A stretch of DNA of 64,000 nt from contig NZ_JACHBY010000003.1 in assembly GCF_014200495.1 (NCBI RefSeq), positions 248,001 to 312,000 of the forward strand. Direction: 5' to 3'. Positions within the stretch are counted from its first letter, which is position 1. Every line of letters begins with the position of its first letter. The stretch comes from Mucilaginibacter geliditolerans. Its GTDB lineage: Bacteria; Bacteroidota; Bacteroidia; Sphingobacteriales; Sphingobacteriaceae. Shown here piece by piece: positions 52,635 to 63,332 of this stretch. Position numbers and translations under genes: made by a program. The notes beneath the pieces are model-generated. The model saw nothing but the letters and a program-made list of their open reading frames with translations. It had not been told where the DNA came from and did no database searches.

Positions 52635-53057
52635 TTAAGCTATAGCCATCTGGTTCATATCAACATGTATGCCGGTAAGCTTTGTGAATATGGCTGACAG
52701 TGCAAAATCCTTATTCTCGCCTTTTGATTCCTTTATTAATTCCTGCATAACAGGCGGGATCAAAGATCTTGAGATAGCAAGCGCTGACGCTGCATCAATA
52801 TTATAGTTGTTATTCAGTTTATTGGCAAATCTTTTAACCGCACTCGAGATAAGCGGATTGTTGTAAACTCCGGGAAACTGAAAGTACTTTATCGTATCTT
52901 TTAGCTTACCACCTTCCATATTACCCTTTAAAACTTCAATTATTGAACTTGAAGCTTCATTTATCACTGCATCGCGGTATTTTTCCGGTACCACCGGGTT
53001 GTTCATAACAGCCGTCCCGGCGTTATTTTTAACAAGCAAAAAGAGTTTCTCAAACAT
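52635..53057 (-). CDS. Conserved hypothetical protein
   Basis: 140 residues, not recognised. No signal or membrane segment; mostly predicted helical. Notable stretches are FEKLFLLVKNNAGTAVMNNP, NPLISSAVKRFANKLNNNYN and AASALAISRSLIPPVMQELI, the last resembling a helical core seen in proteins annotated as DUF937/YidB-like, but that is weak. It is followed by its own terminator and divergent from pgi. Confidence 0.62.
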   Translation of the reverse strand: MFEKLFLLVKNNAGTAVMNNPVVPEKYRDAVINEASSSIIEVLKGNMEGGKLKDTIKYFQFPGVYNNPLISSAVKRFANKLNNNYNIDAASALAISRSLIPPVMQELIKESKGENKDFALSAIFTKLTGIHVDMNQMAIA

Positions 53058-53281
53058 GAATTAAAAATTTAAGAGCCGATTAACAATTTGATTATAAATA
53101 GATGTTTTCTTTACAAGATGTACAAATATGGTAAATAAATATTTTAAATATGTAAACAAAGTGTAATTATTTTTTGAAATTTTATAATCAACATGGTGTA
53201 AAACAAACACTAAGTGAGGTGTGTTAATAATACACTGATCATACATGAAAAAGTAAACTTTCAGATTAATTTATCACCTGA

Positions 53282-54967
<1,686 letters not shown>

Positions 54968-54987
54968 GTTCAGTTTGCTAAAACAAA

Positions 54988-55143
54988 GCGTCATTGCTGT
55001 AAGGGTACGAAGCAATCTCTACATAAGCAGGTCAGTCGGCTCTGTATAGTTTAGAGATTGCTTCGTTCCTCGCAATGACGCTTGGGTTATTTTGCAGGTC
55101 CGCCCTGTATAGTTTGGGATTGCTTCGTTCCTCGCAATGACGC
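54988..55143. repeat. GTCAT repeat plus half copy
   Basis: Full copy 54988-55082, with a small insertion in the left arm (GCGTCATTGCTGTAAGGG), right arm GAGATTGCTTCG to GCAATGACGC. Half copy 55110-55143: GTTTGGGATTGCTTCG to GCAATGACGC. Confidence 0.88.
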
Positions 55144-55175
55144 TTTTTTATTTTAGATGAAGTTAGAGGCTTACG

Positions 55176-56234
55176 CTACTTCTTCACAAATTCCACCTGG
55201 TACAAATGCGGCCATTTTTTGCCTGTTACAAAGAGCCTTTTGCCTTTTTCGTCCCAGGCTATGCCATTAAGTACGTTTTCGCCATTATCAAAACCGGGCG
55301 GGCGACTTGCCATCGGCCAAAGGTTTTTCATATCCACCCGCTGCAATACCGCGCCGTTTTTAGGGTTGATCACCAAAATGGTATCGTGCTGGTAAATGTT
55401 CGAATATAGTTTATGATCGATGTACTCCAGTTCGTTTACTGAGTCTATTGCTTTTTTATTATCGTACACATCGATATAACCCGTGGCATGGTAATTATTT
55501 TTATCAAGGAACCATATGCGGTTCGAGCTATCATCCAGATACAGCTTATTACCATCATAGGTAACGCCCCAACCCTCAATACCCACATTATTAGTGAACG
55601 TACTGAGCATTTTAAATGTGTTCTTATCAAACACAAAACCCAGTTTTTCTGTGTAGGTGAACATTACTATTTTATCATCAATTATAGCGCTGCCCTCACC
55701 AAAATATTTAGGACCGAGTTTGGCCTGCATTACGGTTTTACCTGTTTCAAGATCAACTTTTTTCAATGCTGAATTTGGCTTATTCCCGGTACTTTCATAT
55801 AAATAACCATCGTGATACAGCAGGCCTTCGGTATAAGCGCTGGTATCATGCGGGTAAACTTTTATCACCTTATAAGTATATTCTTCGGGCGCTTTAGCTG
55901 CCAGTAAAACTATATTGGTTGATGCTTCCTGATTTTTGCTGCCAATATAAACCCGTGCAGTTATTACCCTTGGGCCTAAAAGCATGCTATCTGTTTTTAA
56001 TGATAATACCGATGAATCCTTCAGCATACCCACTCTTACCGAGTCAACCAAATAAACAATGGAATCCGGTTTGGTATCAGCCGAATAATGCGCCTTTACA
56101 GCAACCACATCGCCGCTTTTATAGCTGGTGCCCGCATCCGGACTTATAGTAACAATATTTTCTGTTGGATTATGGTGGCAGCCCAATGCCAGTAAGGCAA
56201 ACGAGGCAAGGAGTAACTTAATCTTATTATTCAT
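55176..56234 (-). CDS. Glutaminyl-peptide cyclotransferase-like lipoprotein
   Basis: Glutamine cyclotransferase (plant-type five-blade propeller), which forms N-terminal pyroglutamate. ATG 56234 gives about 352 residues with a lipobox (ALLALGC); the frame upstream overlaps yraN and is less likely. An Ig-like region (about 25-120) precedes the propeller: HDTSAYTEGLLYHDGYLYES, LGPKYFGEGSAIIDDKIVMF, EGWGVTYDGNKLYLDDSSNR, VNELEYIDHKLYSNIY and VLNGIAWDEKGKRLFVTGK. It follows yraN by 8 bases. Confidence 0.9.
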   Translation of the reverse strand: MNNKIKLLLASFALLALGCHHNPTENIVTISPDAGTSYKSGDVVAVKAHYSADTKPDSIVYLVDSVRVGMLKDSSVLSLKTDSMLLGPRVITARVYIGSKNQEASTNIVLLAAKAPEEYTYKVIKVYPHDTSAYTEGLLYHDGYLYESTGNKPNSALKKVDLETGKTVMQAKLGPKYFGEGSAIIDDKIVMFTYTEKLGFVFDKNTFKMLSTFTNNVGIEGWGVTYDGNKLYLDDSSNRIWFLDKNNYHATGYIDVYDNKKAIDSVNELEYIDHKLYSNIYQHDTILVINPKNGAVLQRVDMKNLWPMASRPPGFDNGENVLNGIAWDEKGKRLFVTGKKWPHLYQVEFVKK

Positions 56235-56241
56235 ATTCAGT

Positions 56242-56610
56242 TTATGTGGCATGTGGCCAAAACGCATCTTCAATATGCTTTATTTTATAATTTGCTTGTT
56301 TATCAAATAAAATGGAGATGATATCAAAACGCACATCGCCCTGGTGATTCATCAGGTAAATATATTCATCTGCGGCATTAACCAATAATTTTTGTTTACG
56401 GTCATCTACAAAATCTTCAGGTTCGCCATAACCATTGCCCGTGCGGGTTTTTACCTCCACAAATATAATCACCTTGTCTTTATAGGTAATCAGGTCGACT
56501 TCGGCTTTGCCATGCGTCCAGTTTTCATCCAGTATTTCATAACCGGAATTTTCGAGAAGTGTTTTAGCAATGCTTTCGCCTTTACGGCCCAGATCGAGGT
56601 GTTGGGCCAT
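56242..56610 (-). CDS. YraN/UPF0102 family protein
   Basis: 122-residue member of the UPF0102 family with a restriction-endonuclease-like fold. Features are HLDLGRKGESIAKTLLENSG and GYEILDENWTHGKAEVDLIT with the D-(V/I)-x-F-V-E-V-K catalytic-like series in VIIFVEVKTRTGNGYGEPED. Its ATG overlaps the dnaG stop (TAATG), so it is translationally coupled to dnaG. Biochemical role not established. Confidence 0.9.
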   Translation of the reverse strand: MAQHLDLGRKGESIAKTLLENSGYEILDENWTHGKAEVDLITYKDKVIIFVEVKTRTGNGYGEPEDFVDDRKQKLLVNAADEYIYLMNHQGDVRFDIISILFDKQANYKIKHIEDAFWPHAT

Positions 56611-58538
56611 TATTTTATAATTACGGAACCTAAGTAATCAGATATGCTTTTCTCCACCTTTTTCATATGAATGTACTGGCTCAACAATATATCCTGATCG
56701 GCCGCATCTGGCGTTTTTTGCAGTTCGGTGCGCAAGCCATCCAATATTTTGCCAACTTTCTGTTTTTTCAGGTGAAATATAGCACCTAAAATTGTGGCCT
56801 TCATATTCTTCTGCTCATCGTTCACCAAAATATGGTGCATCTCGTACCAGTTTTCGCTCAGGATGTATTTTGTGGCGATGAGCGTAACGGTTAAATCTAC
56901 TATGGCCTTATCCTGGTAATGGATAAAATATTGCTCATCGGGTAATACACCATTTTCTACTTCCTTACGGTATAGCTCAACAAATTGCTTGCTAACAGAG
57001 TGTTCAAATTCCACATCGCTCAATTCCGCTATCATGAACGGGCCAATATAGGTATTGGCAATGCCATCCCAGTCTATCATACGGTTACCGTAAAGTAATA
57101 ATAAGCGTATAATTTCCTTTTCCTGGCCGGACTCATCCTTAACCTCCTGCTCAACAGGCTCGTAAAGCAATGTTTCATCAACAGGCACAAACTGTCTTGA
57201 ATTTGAATTTGGCTGCTGCGAATCTTTTTTGGCCTTCGCCATCCGCATTTTGTTGAGCTCGGATAGCAGGGCGCGTTCGTCAATCTTTAACAGATCGCTG
57301 CATTCTTTTATAAATACCGATGCTTTTATAGAGTCGGGTATTTTAGCGACACTTTCAACAATCTCACGTATTACCTCTGCTTTTTTTATGGGGTCGTTAC
57401 CCGCATCTTTAAGCAGCAGGTCGGTTTTATACAGGATGAAATCCTTCTTGGTATCCTCAATATATTTTTTGAAGGCGCTGGTACCTACACTGCGCACATA
57501 TGAATCCGGGTCATGCCCATCGGGGAACAGCACTACTTTTACGTTGAGGCCTTCCTCCAAAATCATATCCAGCCCGCGCAGCGAAGCCTTTATACCTGCC
57601 GCATCGCCATCATATAAAATGGTGATATTTTTGGTGAGGCGGCCTATCAGCCTGATCTGTTCAACAGTTAATGACGTGCCCGATGAGGCCACCACATTCT
57701 CGATCCCTGCCTGGTGTACCGATATAACATCGGCATACCCCTCTACCAAATAGCAGTTATCCTCGTCCCGGATGGCTTTCTTAGCGAAAAATAAACCATA
57801 GAGTACGCTTGATTTATGGTAGATCTCCGACTCGGGCGAGTTTACATATTTAGGTACGTTCTTATCGTTTTTTAAGGTACGGCCGCCAAAAGCTATCACA
57901 CGCCCGGTAAAGCTATGTATCGGGAACATCACACGGCCACGGTAACGATCATATAGCGAGCCGTTATCACGTTTAACTGATAGTCCGCTTTCCTCTAAAA
58001 ACTCCTGCTGATAGCCTTCTTTTATGGCTTGCCCGGTAAAAGCCTCCCATTGATCGGGAGAATAGCCCAGCTCAAACTTGGTGATGGTATCTTTATTAAA
58101 GCCACGCTCTTTAAAATAGCTGAGGCCTATATTTTTGCCTTCATCGGTCTCCAGTAAGCTTTCATGAAAAAATTTGGCAGCATAACCCGTAACTATCATC
58201 AGGCTTTCGCGATGATTGTCGGCTTCGCGATTCTCGCTGGTATCAACGGTTTCTTCTACCTCAATACTATACTTTTTTGCCAGCCACTTGAGTGCCTCGG
58301 GATAGGTAAATTTCTCCAGCTCCATTAAAAAGGTAACGGCTGAGCCGCCTTTGCCTGATGAAAAATCCTTAAAAATACCCTTAGCCGGCGATACCGTGAA
58401 TGATGGCGTACGCTCATTTACAAATGGCGACAAGCCAACATAGTTTGCACCACGCTTTTTTAATTGCACAAACTCCCCTATCACCTCCACAATGTCGGTG
58501 GCTTCCATAATCTTGTCAATGGTGGGTTTTGTTATCAT
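56610..58538 (-). CDS. dnaG: DNA primase with zinc-ligand-free N-terminal domain
   Basis: Makes RNA primers for replication, 642 residues. The N-terminal CHC2-type domain is present (residues about 1-100), but GLSPFVNERTPSFTVSPAKG and IFKDFSSGKGG have S, V, D and S where the family has the Cys, His, Cys, Cys zinc ligands. The RNA-polymerase/TOPRIM core is intact: VMFPIHSFTGRVIAFGGRTL, VEGYADVISVHQAG, ITILYDGDAAGIKASLRG and VVLFPDGHDPDSYV. The C-terminal helicase-binding domain is helical. Followed by yraN. Confidence 0.94.
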   Translation of the reverse strand: MITKPTIDKIMEATDIVEVIGEFVQLKKRGANYVGLSPFVNERTPSFTVSPAKGIFKDFSSGKGGSAVTFLMELEKFTYPEALKWLAKKYSIEVEETVDTSENREADNHRESLMIVTGYAAKFFHESLLETDEGKNIGLSYFKERGFNKDTITKFELGYSPDQWEAFTGQAIKEGYQQEFLEESGLSVKRDNGSLYDRYRGRVMFPIHSFTGRVIAFGGRTLKNDKNVPKYVNSPESEIYHKSSVLYGLFFAKKAIRDEDNCYLVEGYADVISVHQAGIENVVASSGTSLTVEQIRLIGRLTKNITILYDGDAAGIKASLRGLDMILEEGLNVKVVLFPDGHDPDSYVRSVGTSAFKKYIEDTKKDFILYKTDLLLKDAGNDPIKKAEVIREIVESVAKIPDSIKASVFIKECSDLLKIDERALLSELNKMRMAKAKKDSQQPNSNSRQFVPVDETLLYEPVEQEVKDESGQEKEIIRLLLLYGNRMIDWDGIANTYIGPFMIAELSDVEFEHSVSKQFVELYRKEVENGVLPDEQYFIHYQDKAIVDLTVTLIATKYILSENWYEMHHILVNDEQKNMKATILGAIFHLKKQKVGKILDGLRTELQKTPDAADQDILLSQYIHMKKVEKSISDYLGSVIIK

Positions 58539-58588
58539 GTGCTAAAATGCAAATGTAGGGCAAATCATCAATGGATAATTAACAAACG

Positions 58589-59458
58589 TTAAGATACAAT
58601 TTTATTTGATTGATTACCTGCCTTTAAAAATGTTACGGCTATGCCGCCCAGCACAATTACACTGCCTATAATTTCATTGGCACCCAGTCTTTCGTTCAGT
58701 ATAAACGCAGCTAATAAGCCTGCAAACACGGTTTGGCTCAATAAGGTAATGGCCACTTTGGTCGACTCCAGGTAACGCAGCGAGTAATTGATGGTGAGCC
58801 ATCCGGTAAGCTGGCAAATTAAGCCCATCCCCACAAAACAAAACCAAACACGGGGCGAATAATCAATAATATCATTCCCCATAAATAAATTCACCAGCAA
58901 GAGGAAGGCGCTTGCCCCCAGCATGCTGTAAAACATAAACGTGAACACATCAATACCCGCCATAATATTTCTGGTGATCATGATGTAGGCCGCATAAAAT
59001 AAGCTGGCCAAAATGGCCAGTAGAATACCCGTATTCAGTTCCAGGTGTAAGATATGCTGGTAGCCTACTAATATTATCATGCCTGTTATGGCAATCAGGG
59101 TGCCTATCCAAAACAATATACCTGAGCTTTTTTTGAGCAGAAGGAAAGTAAATAAACCAACCCAAACAGGCGCCAGGTTAGCAATAAGGGTTGATACCGT
59201 AGCGCTGATCTTTAACAGGGAGATATTCCAAACAGCTACATCCAAAGCAAAAACTACACCGGCAGTTAACGCTATAATGAGTTGCTTTTTATTGATCTTG
59301 AGTTTTTTAGCCGCTATGCAATAGGGCACCAGGCAAAGCCAGGCAATCAAAACCCTATAAAAAGCTGCCCCTAAAGGCGATACTCCTGCAAGCTTCACAA
59401 ATATTGGCGAAAACGATATACACAGGATGCCAATAACCAGGCTTAGTTTGGGGTTCAT
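58589..59458 (-). CDS. EamA/DMT-family transporter
   Basis: 289-residue inner-membrane protein with ten predicted helices in two EamA repeats (about 5-135 and 150-285). Landmarks are FVKLAGVSPLGAAFYRVLIA, LIANLAPVWVGLFTFLLLKK, NLFMGNDIIDYSPRVWF and TLLSQTVFAGLLAAFILNER. Drug/metabolite transporter superfamily; substrate unknown. Confidence 0.9.
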   Translation of the reverse strand: MNPKLSLVIGILCISFSPIFVKLAGVSPLGAAFYRVLIAWLCLVPYCIAAKKLKINKKQLIIALTAGVVFALDVAVWNISLLKISATVSTLIANLAPVWVGLFTFLLLKKSSGILFWIGTLIAITGMIILVGYQHILHLELNTGILLAILASLFYAAYIMITRNIMAGIDVFTFMFYSMLGASAFLLLVNLFMGNDIIDYSPRVWFCFVGMGLICQLTGWLTINYSLRYLESTKVAITLLSQTVFAGLLAAFILNERLGANEIIGSVIVLGGIAVTFLKAGNQSNKIVS

Positions 59459-59603
59459 ATTCTTATATTGGCGGCAAACTTAAACAAATACACATTAATT
59501 TTTCTTAATGTTTTACTGAGAAAATTTTATTATTTACAACCGCTATCTCATTATTAATTAACTAATTACTGAATATTTTCTTCTGTATATATCATAATAT
59601 CCG

Positions 59604-59611
59604 TAGCTTTG
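59604..59611 (+). promoter_or_regulatory. -7 box upstream of the small lipoprotein
   Basis: TAGCTTTG, exact TAnnTTTG, 77 bases before the ATG, giving a leader of about 70 bases. Confidence 0.42.
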
Positions 59612-59688
59612 TAGTCCCCCATATAAATTGGGATTGCTCTATTTATATTAATGCTTAATTTTTAACTTTAAATCTAATTCTTAATCAT

Positions 59689-59943
59689 ATGAAAAAAACA
59701 AACTTGCTTGTTTCCGGCTTATTGCTGATCTCAATATCTGCCTGTACTAAAAACAATAGCGTTACACCTGCTACACATAGCAAAACTAACACCACCGGGA
59801 TAAACGATAGACTTAAAGACACTATTGATGCAAAAAGCCCTTTACTAAAAAGGGATACTATTGATTTGCACAATCTTAGGTTTAAGGACACTATTGACAT
59901 AAAATTGAAGAGCCCTTTACTTAGGAAAGATACTATTGACTAA
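59689..59943 (+). CDS. Small lipoprotein with DTID repeats
   Basis: 84 residues, not recognised. Signal and lipobox at the N-terminus (LLLISISAC, Cys19). The mature part from about residue 41 is a repeat: RLKDTIDAKSPLLKRDTID, then LRFKDTIDIKLKSPLLRKDT and ID at the end. The K/R-DTID unit occurs four times, in two larger units joined by LHN, and the DNA is correspondingly repetitive (GACACTATTGA, GATACTATTGA). It has its own terminator. Role unknown. Confidence 0.7.
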   Translation: MKKTNLLVSGLLLISISACTKNNSVTPATHSKTNTTGINDRLKDTIDAKSPLLKRDTIDLHNLRFKDTIDIKLKSPLLRKDTID

Positions 59944-59965
59944 AAATAGTTTCGTTATAAAATAT

Positions 59966-59998
59966 AAACTCCGGCACATCACCGGGGTTTTCTTTTTT
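59966..59998 (+). terminator. Terminator of the small lipoprotein gene
   Basis: AAACTCCGG pairs with CCGGGGTTT (one mismatch) around CACATCA, followed by TTCTTTTTT. Confidence 0.82.
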
Positions 59999-60049
59999 AG
60001 TTTCGCAAATAGTTTTTCAAAGGCTTATCGGCAATAAATCAAATAATTG

Positions 60050-60057
60050 TATTTTTG
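60050..60057 (+). promoter_or_regulatory. -7 box upstream of asnS
   Basis: TATTTTTG, exact TAnnTTTG, 20 bases before the asnS ATG. It lies inside the TTG-initiated upstream extension, which argues for ATG 60077. Confidence 0.5.
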
Positions 60058-60076
60058 CCGCTCAAAAGATATTTAC

Positions 60077-61525
60077 ATGAGCCAGCGGACAAAGATCAAA
60101 GCATTATTAGAGAGTGAACAAACCAATATCGAGATAACTGTAAAAGGATGGGTACGGGCGTTCCGTCAAAATCGTTTTATAGCTTTAAATGATGGCTCAA
60201 CTAATAATAACTTACAAATCGTTGTCGATTTTGAAAATACCGACCCTGACCTGTTAAAAAGGATCACTTTTGGCGCTGCTATAAGCGTTACCGGCGAACT
60301 GATCCCATCTTTAGGGCAGGGCCAGAAGGTTGAAGTTGTTGCAAAAGATATTGAAATTTTAGGCGATTGTAACCCTGATGAATTCCCTTTACAACCTAAA
60401 CGCCAAACCTTAGAGTTTTTGCGTGAGAACGCTCACCTTCGTTTCCGCACCAATACATTCGGCGCTATATTCCGTGTGCGCAATACGCTGTCATTTGCGG
60501 TGCACCAATTTTTCCAGGAGCGTGGGTTTGTTTATTTACACACACCTATCATTACTGCATCTGATGCGGAGGGAGCGGGCGAAACTTTCCATGTAACCAA
60601 TTTCGATCTGGATAACCCACCAAAAACAGAAACCGGCGAAATTGACTTCAAACAGGATTTCTTCGGCAGGCCTACCAACCTTACCGTTTCCGGTCAGCTG
60701 GAAGGTGAGCTTGGTGCTATGGCTTTGAGCGATATTTATACCTTCGGCCCAACTTTCCGTGCTGAAAACTCAAACACAACCCGCCACTTAGCGGAGTTTT
60801 GGATGATAGAGCCCGAAGTTGCCTTTAACGACCTGGTTGATAACATGGACCTGGCTGAAGACATGCTGAAATACGTGATTAAATATGCCCTTGACAAAAA
60901 CAAGGATGATATTGAGTTTTTAACGCAGCGCTTAACCGAGGAAGAAAAACAAAAGCCACAAAACGAGCGCTCAGAAATGACGCTGCTTGATAAGCTGCAA
61001 TTTTGTTTAGATAATAATTTTGAACGCCTTACCTATACTGAGGCTATCGACATATTAAAAGAATCGACCCCGAATAAAAAGAAAAAATTCGTGTACCCGG
61101 TTGAAGGCTGGGGAACCGACCTGCAATCAGAACATGAGCGTTATCTGGTAGAGAAGCACTTTAAAAAACCGGTAATATTAACCGATTACCCAAAAGCTAT
61201 TAAAGCGTTTTACATGCGCCAGAATGAGCCGGATGCACAGGGCCGCGAAACTGTTCGCGCTATGGACATTTTGTTCCCTGGTATTGGCGAAATTGTAGGT
61301 GGCTCGCAGCGTGAGGAACGTTTAGACAAATTGGAGCAGCGTATGGATGAAATGGGCATACCAAAAGAAGAGCTTTGGTGGTACCTGGATACAAGGCGCT
61401 TCGGCTCTTGTCCGCATTCGGGGTTTGGCTTGGGCTTTGAGCGTTTGGTGCTGTTTGTTACCGGCATGGGCAATATCAGGGATGTAATACCTTTCCCAAG
61501 ATATCCGAAGAACGCGGAATTTTAA
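60077..61525 (+). CDS. asnS: Asparaginyl-tRNA synthetase
   Basis: Class IIb synthetase charging tRNA-Asn, 482 residues from ATG 60077. OB-fold anticodon domain first ([20 protein letters not shown]), then the catalytic core: [35 protein letters not shown], motif 2 [20 protein letters not shown], and motif 3 [18 protein letters not shown] helical insertion (about 270-330, [14 protein letters not shown]) is usual in this group. With asnS present, the aspS at the window start is probably discriminating. Confidence 0.96.
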   Translation: MSQRTKIKALLESEQTNIEITVKGWVRAFRQNRFIALNDGSTNNNLQIVVDFENTDPDLLKRITFGAAISVTGELIPSLGQGQKVEVVAKDIEILGDCNPDEFPLQPKRQTLEFLRENAHLRFRTNTFGAIFRVRNTLSFAVHQFFQERGFVYLHTPIITASDAEGAGETFHVTNFDLDNPPKTETGEIDFKQDFFGRPTNLTVSGQLEGELGAMALSDIYTFGPTFRAENSNTTRHLAEFWMIEPEVAFNDLVDNMDLAEDMLKYVIKYALDKNKDDIEFLTQRLTEEEKQKPQNERSEMTLLDKLQFCLDNNFERLTYTEAIDILKESTPNKKKKFVYPVEGWGTDLQSEHERYLVEKHFKKPVILTDYPKAIKAFYMRQNEPDAQGRETVRAMDILFPGIGEIVGGSQREERLDKLEQRMDEMGIPKEELWWYLDTRRFGSCPHSGFGLGFERLVLFVTGMGNIRDVIPFPRYPKNAEF

Positions 61526-61541
61526 CCGCTGATTTAATCAC

Positions 61542-61732
61542 CTGTCATGTTGAACTTGTTTCAACATCCCACATGCTAAGTCGGCTAGATGTTGACTACT
61601 TGGCATGTGAGATCCCGAAACAAGTTCGGCATGACTGCATCCCCTGTGTCATTGCGAGGAGGAACGACGCGGCAACCTCATCGCTTGTATATTGAACGCG
61701 ACGAGGTTGCCACGCTATCACTCGCAATGACA
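61542..61732. repeat. Two GTCAT repeats of different subfamilies
   Basis: 61542-61635: CTGTCATGTTGAACTTGTTT to CCGAAACAAGTTCGGCATGA (GAACTTGTTTC subfamily, as at 63219). 61646-61732: TGTCATTGCGAGGAGGAACG to CACTCGCAATGACA. Confidence 0.88.
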
Positions 61733-61748
61733 TACATTATATAACCAT

Positions 61749-62210
61749 ATGCCAACAATAGAGTTGATCACCGAGATAAATGCTCCTATTGAAACGGTTT
61801 TCAACCTTTCGCGCAGTATTGATCTGCACATGGAATCAACCAAACAAACCGGTGAGCGTGCTATTGCCGGGCGCACCAGCGGATTGATCGACCTGAATGA
61901 AAACGTTACCTGGCGGGCAAAGCACTTTGGCATATGGCAAAATTTAACTTCAAAAATTACTGTATTTGATTTTCCATACCTTTTTGTTGATGAAATGGTT
62001 AACGGAGCATTCAAAAGTTTCACGCATGAACATCATTTCACTATGGTTGATGATAAGCATACGGTAATGAGGGATGTATTTGTATTTGAATCACCATTAG
62101 GTTTACTAGGCAAGCTGGTTAACCGGCTCGTATTAAAGAGATATATGACCAAGCTGTTAGCTAAAAGAAATGAGGTGATAAAAGCGGTGGCTGAAGCAGG
62201 TCATTGGTAG
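61749..62210 (+). CDS. SRPBCC-family (polyketide cyclase/START-like) protein
   Basis: 153 residues of the ligand-binding-SRPBCC group. The N-terminus TIELITEINAPIETVFNLSR is the family hallmark, followed by TSGLIDLNENVTWRAKHFGI, DFPYLFVDEMVNGAFKSFTH, HHFTMVDDKHTVMRDVFVFE and a C-terminal amphipathic helix with VLKRYMTKLLAKRNEVIKAV. Cytosolic; ligand unknown. It is preceded by two repeats and followed by a half copy. Confidence 0.86.
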   Translation: MPTIELITEINAPIETVFNLSRSIDLHMESTKQTGERAIAGRTSGLIDLNENVTWRAKHFGIWQNLTSKITVFDFPYLFVDEMVNGAFKSFTHEHHFTMVDDKHTVMRDVFVFESPLGLLGKLVNRLVLKRYMTKLLAKRNEVIKAVAEAGHW

Positions 62211-62217
62211 TCTACTT

Positions 62218-62236
62218 CTCCTCGCAATGACGCGCG
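62218..62236. repeat. Terminal fragment of a GTCAT repeat
   Basis: TCCTCGCAATGACGCGCGG, only the right end of the TCATTGCGAG subfamily, 8 bases past the stop of the SRPBCC gene. Confidence 0.65.
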
Positions 62237-62257
62237 GAGAAAGGCATTAGCCTTTTA

Positions 62258-63190
62258 CTACGGCGTAAAATCCTTCTGCACTATCAAAAAACTGGCCCGT
62301 TCTGTTTTGTGGAACGGGATGTCCCAATTGCCCTGGTAGGTTATTTTAGTGGGCAATAGCTCGCCATTAAACCTGTTCAGCTCCATATTCATCTGCACAT
62401 CAAAATCAATGAACATGTTGTGGAAACTGAGGTTAACGTAACGGCCCAATATCTGGAAAGTGCGGGTATCAAAAATAGTGGTAAGTTCTTTTATCACTAC
62501 ATCATTATCCTGTGTGCTTGATTTTTGTATCACCTTAAAACGATAAACGGGAATACTATCTAAATACTTACCGCGGGCAAACTGGTAATCGTAATACTGC
62601 CGCATGTCCGGCGAAAAGATCTCTGTTTTATTGCTGATGAAAGGAATACCATCAACCCGGTGACCGGGTGCGAATATGAGGGTTTTAAGCTTGTCTTTAT
62701 ACGATTGATCCTTACCACCATTGGTGCTTTTAGCACCTAACGGACTACTGTTACCATTGCTGTTGTAGGCATTGGTAAAAATGTAATCGAACATATTTAC
62801 AGTATACAGCTGATATTTGCCATCCTTTTTGTACATATTGCCGCTATCGCGTTTAGCCAGGTATTCAACTTTATGACTTCCGTTGGCATAAGTGCGTTTT
62901 ATTTTACGGTATATTTTGCCGTCTATTTTATTGTGCTTATCGTAAGTATAAATGTAGTTCTCCGCAGTAAAGGAGGCATGTTTCATATTGCGGAAAGCCT
63001 GGTAGAAGCTGGTATCATTTAATACGGCATCAATAAAATCCTGCACATTTAGTTTGTGCGAATGGATGTTGATGGGCGAATCGATAACAATGGTGCGGAT
63101 GGTATCAGGGTTAAAGCGCTTTACCTGTTGGGCGTTGGAGGTGAAAGCTAAAAGGAGAAAGCTGAAAGCTAATAAAACGCTTTTTTTCAT
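62258..63190 (-). CDS. Exported hypothetical protein
   Basis: 310 residues, not recognised beyond general Bacteroidota secreted proteins. Signal peptide 1-20 (TSNAQQ). The mature part starts VKRFNPDTIRTIVIDSPINI; strand-rich segments such as SFTAENYIYTYDKHNKIDGK, IPVYRFKVIQKSSTQDNDVV and YVNLSFHNMFIDFDVQMNME suggest a beta-sheet fold as in outer-membrane-associated proteins. No catalytic motif seen. Convergent with the SRPBCC gene. Confidence 0.65.
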   Translation of the reverse strand: MKKSVLLAFSFLLLAFTSNAQQVKRFNPDTIRTIVIDSPINIHSHKLNVQDFIDAVLNDTSFYQAFRNMKHASFTAENYIYTYDKHNKIDGKIYRKIKRTYANGSHKVEYLAKRDSGNMYKKDGKYQLYTVNMFDYIFTNAYNSNGNSSPLGAKSTNGGKDQSYKDKLKTLIFAPGHRVDGIPFISNKTEIFSPDMRQYYDYQFARGKYLDSIPVYRFKVIQKSSTQDNDVVIKELTTIFDTRTFQILGRYVNLSFHNMFIDFDVQMNMELNRFNGELLPTKITYQGNWDIPFHKTERASFLIVQKDFTP

Positions 63191-63218
63191 GGGTAATTTT
63201 AATTTTATCTAACAACCC

Positions 63219-63311
63219 CGTCATCCCGAACTTGTTTCGGGATCTCAAAAGCCAAGTAGCCCGCATATAGTACACCTTGCAGATGGGATGCTGAAACAAG
63301 TTCAGCATGAC
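63219..63311. repeat. GTCAT repeat, GAACTTGTTTC subfamily
   Basis: CGTCATCCCGAACTTGTTTC, then GGGATCTC, facing GGGATGCTGAAACAAG, then TTCAGCATGAC. The same subfamily as 61542-61635, in inverted order of arms. Confidence 0.88.
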
Positions 63312-63332
63312 AAAGAATAAATTTCAATTACC

